DNA of 64,000 nucleotides from a bacterium. GTDB taxonomy: Bacteria > UBP6 > JAFGXH01. The position numbers and the translations under genes were made by a program. The DNA lies in contig JAMOQH010000141.1 in the NCBI GenBank assembly GCA_027064085.1, positions 1 through 64,000 on the forward strand. Reading direction: 5' to 3'. The notes beneath the pieces were generated by a model, which made no database searches, was not told the DNA's origin, and saw nothing but the letters and a program-made list of their open reading frames with translations. This document shows, piece by piece, positions 60,235 to 64,000 of this stretch. Positions within the stretch are counted from its first letter, which is position 1. Each line of letters begins with the position of its first letter.

Positions 60235-60735
60235 TTATTTTTTAAACCATGAGTTAGGAAGTCTGACTTTATTTACCTTATCATCATAAAAAGAAAGTCC
60301 TACATAATCCTCCTCACCTCCATAATACCAATAATAATCCGTAATTTGATCAGGTTTACCTAATTCCATTAAAACCGCAGCCTTACCGTAACCTTTAAAA
60401 CTCTTCCAAAATTTCATTTTCTCTATTAAATCTGTTGGCACTTCAACAAGTTTTTTAGAAGAATCAGAAAATTTCTTGGCTTGTTTTGGGTTACTTAATA
60501 TCTCTTCTAAATCATTTACCCTATTTTGTAATTTTTTAATATCCTCATAAATAGGGGACAAATCAACTTTACTTTTTTCTTCATTCCCTTTTGCAAGAGA
60601 TACTGATTTATCATCTATGAGCATATCCTGATTTTTCTCTGGTTTAACAAAGTAAGCCTTAAAACTATTACCACATTCAAAGCAAAAATTAGCCTTATCT
60701 TCACATTTAGTATTACATTTACTACATATTTTCAT
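60235..60735 (-). CDS. Zinc-ribbon protein with BamE/SmpA-like C-terminus
   Basis: 166 aa. The N-terminus MKICSKCNTKCEDKANFCFECG is a zinc ribbon (C-x-x-C ... C-x-x-C). The middle is a helical linker. The last ~60 residues (FKGYGKAAVLMELGKPDQIT, then DYYWYYGGEEDYVGLSFYDD and KVNKV) follow the BamE/SmpA-like motif: helix, V-x-x-x-L-G-x-P-D, Y-W-Y, and a strand with F-x-(D/x)-D-K-V. BamE itself is a lipoprotein; this protein has no signal and so is cytoplasmic. Zinc-ribbon plus BamE-like fusions are unusual. AAGGGGG precedes the ATG. Confidence 0.7.
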   Translation of the reverse strand: MKICSKCNTKCEDKANFCFECGNSFKAYFVKPEKNQDMLIDDKSVSLAKGNEEKSKVDLSPIYEDIKKLQNRVNDLEEILSNPKQAKKFSDSSKKLVEVPTDLIEKMKFWKSFKGYGKAAVLMELGKPDQITDYYWYYGGEEDYVGLSFYDDKVNKVRLPNSWFKK

Positions 60736-60744
60736 ATTTCCCCC

Positions 60745-61269
60745 TTAAAATCCTTTATAGATATCAAATCCAAGCATTATTATCAAAATAATTAATAAAA
60801 AAATCATCATATTGGTTTTTAAAGCCAAATCATCTTTTTTCTGAATTTCATTATCTTCAGTTTCTATTTCAATAATTTCTTTTTTTTCTTTATCTATTAC
60901 CCCACCTTCAATTATTTCTTCTATAACTCTTGCTTCTTTATTATCAACAGGACTAACCCTTTTATCTAATTTATCCTTTAATAAAGCCACCTTATCCTTA
61001 AATTCGTCATCTTCGTCACTAATAGCAGGAAATACAGTTTGATAAAATTTTAACAACTTTAAAGAAGTATTGTTACATTCAACAACAATATCAATAATAT
61101 CATCAAGTTCATCTTCTGTTTCTATATTAGAAATATTCTCTAAATTAATATCATCTATTATAAATTTAGCAAGCTCTGCTGATAATTTATCCTTTTCTAT
61201 AGAATTATCTTTCTCTTCATTCCATATTTTCCACAAACCATTAACTTGATGCTTTAAACTTTCATTCAT
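60745..61269 (-). CDS. C-tail-anchored membrane protein
   Basis: 174 aa from the ATG at 61269 (MNESLKHQVNGLWKIWNEEK), placed by GGAG; a longer frame is created only by a 24-bp direct repeat that includes this start. An acidic helical cytoplasmic domain (DELDDIIDIVVECNNTSLKL) ends in one hydrophobic segment (MMIFLLIILIIMLGFDIYKGF) at the C-terminus, so it is tail-anchored. No family is recognised. It lies between the coiled-coil gene and the BamE-like gene and could tether the complex to the membrane. Confidence 0.65.
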   Translation of the reverse strand: MNESLKHQVNGLWKIWNEEKDNSIEKDKLSAELAKFIIDDINLENISNIETEDELDDIIDIVVECNNTSLKLLKFYQTVFPAISDEDDEFKDKVALLKDKLDKRVSPVDNKEARVIEEIIEGGVIDKEKKEIIEIETEDNEIQKKDDLALKTNMMIFLLIILIIMLGFDIYKGF

Positions 61270-61284
61270 TTTACATGCTCCATT
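61261..61284 (-). repeat. 24-bp direct repeat carrying the start of a gene, copy 1
   Basis: Identical to 61580-61603. Each copy spans the GGAGCATGTAAA ribosome site and the ATG-Asn-Glu beginning of the following gene, and the sequence is the end of the Hsp70-like gene in the right-hand copy. Confidence 0.85.
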
Positions 61285-61285
61285 T

Positions 61286-61588
61286 TCAATATTTATCAAT
61301 TTCATCTTCAAGTATTTTTACCCTTAATAATATTTTAGAAATCTCCTCTCTTAAGTAAAATGTCTCTGATTTTAATTTTGAAACTTCTTCATTTAATTTA
61401 TGATTCGCATAAATACTATTAATTTCAATTGTTTTCTTCTCATTTTCAGATTCAACTAATTTATACTCTAATTGCATTACCTTATACTCTAATTTCATTA
61501 CAGATTTAAAATCATAATCATCAATATTCCTTGAACTTATATACTCATCTTCTGGCTCAACAAAAAATAATTTACTATTTTCATTCAT
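61286..61588 (-). CDS. Small coiled-coil protein
   Basis: 100 aa starting MNENSKLFFVEPEDEYIS. The rest is a predicted coiled coil (VMQLEYKLVESENEKKTIEI, LKSETFYLREEISKILLRVK). No domain is recognised. The start ATG overlaps the Hsp70-like stop as ATGA, so translation is coupled. Its small size and coupling fit an accessory subunit or nucleotide-exchange-type partner of the Hsp70-like protein, but that is inference. Confidence 0.7.
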   Translation of the reverse strand: MNENSKLFFVEPEDEYISSRNIDDYDFKSVMKLEYKVMQLEYKLVESENEKKTIEINSIYANHKLNEEVSKLKSETFYLREEISKILLRVKILEDEIDKY

Positions 61589-61603
61589 TTTACATGCTCC
61601 ATT
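61580..61603 (-). repeat. 24-bp direct repeat carrying the start of a gene, copy 2
   Basis: Second copy of the repeat at 61261-61284. Here it encodes the last residues of the Hsp70-like protein (Met-Glu-His-Val-Lys-stop) and the first codons of the coiled-coil gene. Upstream of the tail-anchored gene the same bases are non-coding, so this copy is probably the original. Confidence 0.8.
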
Positions 61604-63147
61604 AAATCACCTAAATTTATTTTATTTTCTTTTCCTTCATTTTTATCTTTAATGTGAATATAATAACATCTATTTTCATCCATAGAAAATGCTATTTGCC
61701 ATTTATTTCCCCATACAGGATTGGGTAAATACTTACTTAAAGGAGATAATTCAAAAGGAATATGACCATTTTCAGAATCAATAAAAAGCTTCATTGACCT
61801 CTTAAAGGCATCCCTATTAGGCAAACCGATATACTCTTCCTTATAATTTGCAATTTTAGAATCTTTTAAAGAAATACCTTTATTTAAAGAAATAAAATCA
61901 ACTTTATTTTTATTTTCATCATAAGTTGTAATTCCAATACTCAAAGGTACAACAGTATCCAGCGATATTAATCCAGCTGATAAAATAGCAGCCCCTTTCG
62001 CTATTGCAAGGTTTTTATCACTGTCAATAAAAGTAGAATCAAATCTAAAATCAGTTGATGCAACCGATGAAAAGAAATCCATAATAGTTTTTTCTACTAA
62101 ATAGAAATTACAGAATCCACCAACAAGTAAAACCCTAAATTTATCAGGATTATTTACATCAATATTATGACTAGAAAATGTTTTTGAGATTTCATCAAGT
62201 TTTTCTATTATGATATTTTTTATTTTATCATCAAAAACCTTACATAAATTACTAGGTTTACAAGGATTTCCACTTACAGTAAATAATTTTCTATTTCTAG
62301 ATTGCTCTTTTAAATAACGAGGAATATTTTTATCCAAAGTAGTTTTTTGACTAATTTTTTTGTACTCAAAATCTATAATTGCCTCATAATATTCCTCACT
62401 TGAAGAGTGGACATAATTATTTTCTTCAAAAATATTTTGAACAACTGCATCATCATAGGCAACCCCTGCACTCCCTAATGATTCATGAGTTAATTTGCCT
62501 GCACCACTTGATTCAAGTATTTTTACTTCTGCTTTACTTAATTTTGATAAACTAATATCAAGAGTTCCACCTCCAAAATCACAAACAAGTAAATGCCCTG
62601 TAAAATGAGTATTGTAATTTTTATGATATAAATATGAATAATAAGCAGACGCAGCAACAGGCTCACTTACAAGTTTAACATTTTGTCCTATATTTTTCTT
62701 GCATATTTCTAGTAAAGTTTCACGCCCTTTATGATTTCCATCTTTAAGCCATATTTCAGGAACTGTAACAGTAAAACTCTTTATATCACTTTTAGAAAAT
62801 TTTTGTGTTTTGCAATATTCATCAATAAGATATGAAATATATTTTTCAGCTATTTCTACTGGTGTTTCTTTAGAATTTTCAGGCCAGTCAAACTCCTCTA
62901 AAATATCAGAATCAGTTTCCTGTAAAAGCATTTTAAACTTTGAATAAACATCATATTCAGTATTTCCTGTTTTACCTTTTGCATCATCTCCAATTGAGAT
63001 ATCACCATCTTCTTTAGAAACAGCAAAGTAAGAAGGAATATACTTTTCCATTGAGGCTAATTCAAAATTCATTATACTATCGGTATTTTCATCATAATAT
63101 GCAATAATACTATTTGTAGTTCCAAAATCTAATCCTATATTTTTCAT
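61585..63147 (-). CDS. Hsp70/DnaK-like ATPase
   Basis: 520 aa. Actin-fold ATPase motifs: IGLDFGTTNSIIA (phosphate 1, residues 4-16), LVSEPVAASAYYSY (connect-type region), LVCDFGGGTLDISL (phosphate 2), and LLVGGFCNFYLVEK (adenosine). After the ATPase domain come about 110 residues with LSIGITTYDENKNKVDFISL, the usual beginning of the substrate-binding domain, but the helical lid is missing; full DnaK has ~630 residues. The N-terminus lacks the TIKS-type DnaK start. It is the second gene of the AAA/zinc-ribbon cluster, 11 bp after the AAA gene. It is not the housekeeping DnaK (no grpE or dnaJ next to it). Confidence 0.9.
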   Translation of the reverse strand: MKNIGLDFGTTNSIIAYYDENTDSIMNFELASMEKYIPSYFAVSKEDGDISIGDDAKGKTGNTEYDVYSKFKMLLQETDSDILEEFDWPENSKETPVEIAEKYISYLIDEYCKTQKFSKSDIKSFTVTVPEIWLKDGNHKGRETLLEICKKNIGQNVKLVSEPVAASAYYSYLYHKNYNTHFTGHLLVCDFGGGTLDISLSKLSKAEVKILESSGAGKLTHESLGSAGVAYDDAVVQNIFEENNYVHSSSEEYYEAIIDFEYKKISQKTTLDKNIPRYLKEQSRNRKLFTVSGNPCKPSNLCKVFDDKIKNIIIEKLDEISKTFSSHNIDVNNPDKFRVLLVGGFCNFYLVEKTIMDFFSSVASTDFRFDSTFIDSDKNLAIAKGAAILSAGLISLDTVVPLSIGITTYDENKNKVDFISLNKGISLKDSKIANYKEEYIGLPNRDAFKRSMKLFIDSENGHIPFELSPLSKYLPNPVWGNKWQIAFSMDENRCYYIHIKDKNEGKENKINLGDLMEHVK

Positions 63148-63158
63148 TATTCTCCCTT

Positions 63159-64000
63159 TTATAATCTTTCTGGAATATCCTCTGCTAATAATTTTACTAA
63201 ATCATCTTTTGATAAATCCACATTTTCATTTTCTAAAATTCTTTCTCCCAAATTTTCTACCATTAAATTAAAACAATTAATCGCATCACCTGCATTTCCA
63301 AAATTTTCTTTTTTTAATTTCTTTGTTTTTAAAAATAAATCAAGTAAAGCCTGCTTTAATCTTTCATCAAGAATATATTCCTGCTTTTTTGCATAATTTT
63401 TTATAACAGTAAATAATTCATCAGAAGTAAAATCATCAAAGATTATTTTTCTTGAAAATCTTCTGTCTAGCCCCGAATTATTATTTAAGAAATTATTCAT
63501 TTCTTTTGAATAACCTGCACCTATAATTAACAAATTTCCATTATATTTAGTCATTGCAGGCACTAATACATTATTAATAACATCTTTTCCATAGCTTTCT
63601 CCTAAACTTCCCTCTGTTAAGCCATAAATTTCATCAATAAATAATATCCCACCCATAGCATCTTCTATTAATTTCTGGGCTTTAACTTCACTATCTCCAA
63701 CAACATTAGCTATTAAATCTTTTGCACTAACATCAAGTAATTTATCAGATGGTAAAACCCCTAGTCCATTTAGTAGTTTTCCCATTAACCTAGCCACAGT
63801 TGTTTTTCCAGTTCCAGGATTTCCAATAAATAGCATATGCAAATTTTGATTTTTTAAAACTTTAAGTCCTTTCTTTTCACGAATTTTATTTAACTTAACT
63901 CCCTTTATTAATTTATTAATTTGATTTTTAACAGAATTTAACCCTGTCATAGAATTCAACTCTTCTAAAACCTCTTCAAAGGAGCTTTTACTATTTATAG
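63159..64000 (-). CDS. CbxX/SpoVK-type AAA+ ATPase, 5'-partial
   Basis: The frame is open to the right edge of the window (SSFEEVLEELNSMTGLNSVK in the upstream-reading part), so the start is outside; the TTG at 63959 and the ATG at 63950 are internal. LNSMTGLNSVKNQINKLIKG, Walker A FIGNPGTGKTTVARLMG, Walker B GGILFIDEIYGLTEG, and the Arg-finger GLDRRFSRKIIFDDF are typical of CbxX/CfqX (SpoVK) AAA+ proteins, including the EELxxxxGLxxVK start. In Rubisco operons CbbX is a Rubisco activase; no Rubisco is present here, so it must act on another partner, probably in the cluster with the Hsp70-like gene. Confidence 0.9.
   Translation of the reverse strand, partial: INSKSSFEEVLEELNSMTGLNSVKNQINKLIKGVKLNKIREKKGLKVLKNQNLHMLFIGNPGTGKTTVARLMGKLLNGLGVLPSDKLLDVSAKDLIANVVGDSEVKAQKLIEDAMGGILFIDEIYGLTEGSLGESYGKDVINNVLVPAMTKYNGNLLIIGAGYSKEMNNFLNNNSGLDRRFSRKIIFDDFTSDELFTVIKNYAKKQEYILDERLKQALLDLFLKTKKLKKENFGNAGDAINCFNLMVENLGERILENENVDLSKDDLVKLLAEDIPERL

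Noticed and set aside
61585-63147. Housekeeping DnaK
   Set aside because: The protein lacks the lid and the usual start, and neither grpE nor dnaJ is adjacent.
63159-64000. Rubisco activase CbbX
   Set aside because: The motifs are shared, but no Rubisco genes are present. The neighbours are an Hsp70-like ATPase and zinc-ribbon proteins.

Overview
The window is a very AT-rich stretch of bacterial chromosome with tightly packed genes and many 1-26 bp overlaps. Outer-membrane porins (including an OprP-type barrel), several lipobox lipoproteins and a flagellar export apparatus point to a motile diderm. A superoxide reductase and a cobalamin-type (class II) ribonucleotide reductase suggest an anaerobic or micro-aerobic life. 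The HPr kinase/RapZ/HPr/EI set without sugar-specific EII genes, FHA and Ser/Thr kinase proteins, a possible AgmX/PglI-like C-terminus and Cys-rich surface lipoproteins together resemble delta-proteobacterial or myxococcal-grade lineages, but with unusually low GC. This placement is an inference; no rRNA or other marker is present to settle it.

Layout. 1-900: the 3' part of a beta-lactamase-like serine hydrolase whose 5' end is built from a microsatellite and two palindromic repeats. 950-6733: Ski2-like helicase, then the regulatory PTS operon hprK-rapZ-ptsH-ptsI. 6730-11815 (minus): porin-like protein, glmS, and a double-FHA/TPR membrane protein. 11816-17214: a rearranged flgL locus with a dead copy of the flgL promoter and 5' end, two lipoproteins sharing one head, a large secreted permuted-papain-like protein and a 13-copy heptamer array. 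17215-19362: hslVU and a small zinc-ribbon gene. 19488-26481: fliQ-fliR and flhB-flhA around a huge Cys-rich lipoprotein. 26599-31939 (minus): two CYTH-family proteins, an SLC13 transporter, a lamin-tail lipoprotein and an OprP-like porin.

32234-36411: class II ribonucleotide reductase, split into nrdJa and nrdJb, with an intein inserted directly before the catalytic Cys and two NrdR-like boxes in the promoter. 36569-40599: an AAA/PD-(D/E)XK protein and two aminotransferases. 40592-49226: envelope proteins (CpoB-like, LysM, porin-like, TonB-like), efp, an EGF/endonuclease I lipoprotein and superoxide reductase. 49305-50699: a membrane metallophosphoesterase. 50842-57517: an overlapping signalling operon (Ser/Thr kinase, PKD-like lipoprotein, unknown secreted protein, Sel1-repeat protein, orphan histidine kinase). 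57677-59200: hutH.

59335-64000 (minus): six consecutive genes coding for a CbxX/SpoVK-type AAA ATPase (cut by the window edge), an Hsp70-like ATPase, a coiled-coil protein, a C-tail-anchored protein and two zinc-ribbon proteins. I do not recognise this assembly as a named system, and it is the best candidate here for an undescribed one.
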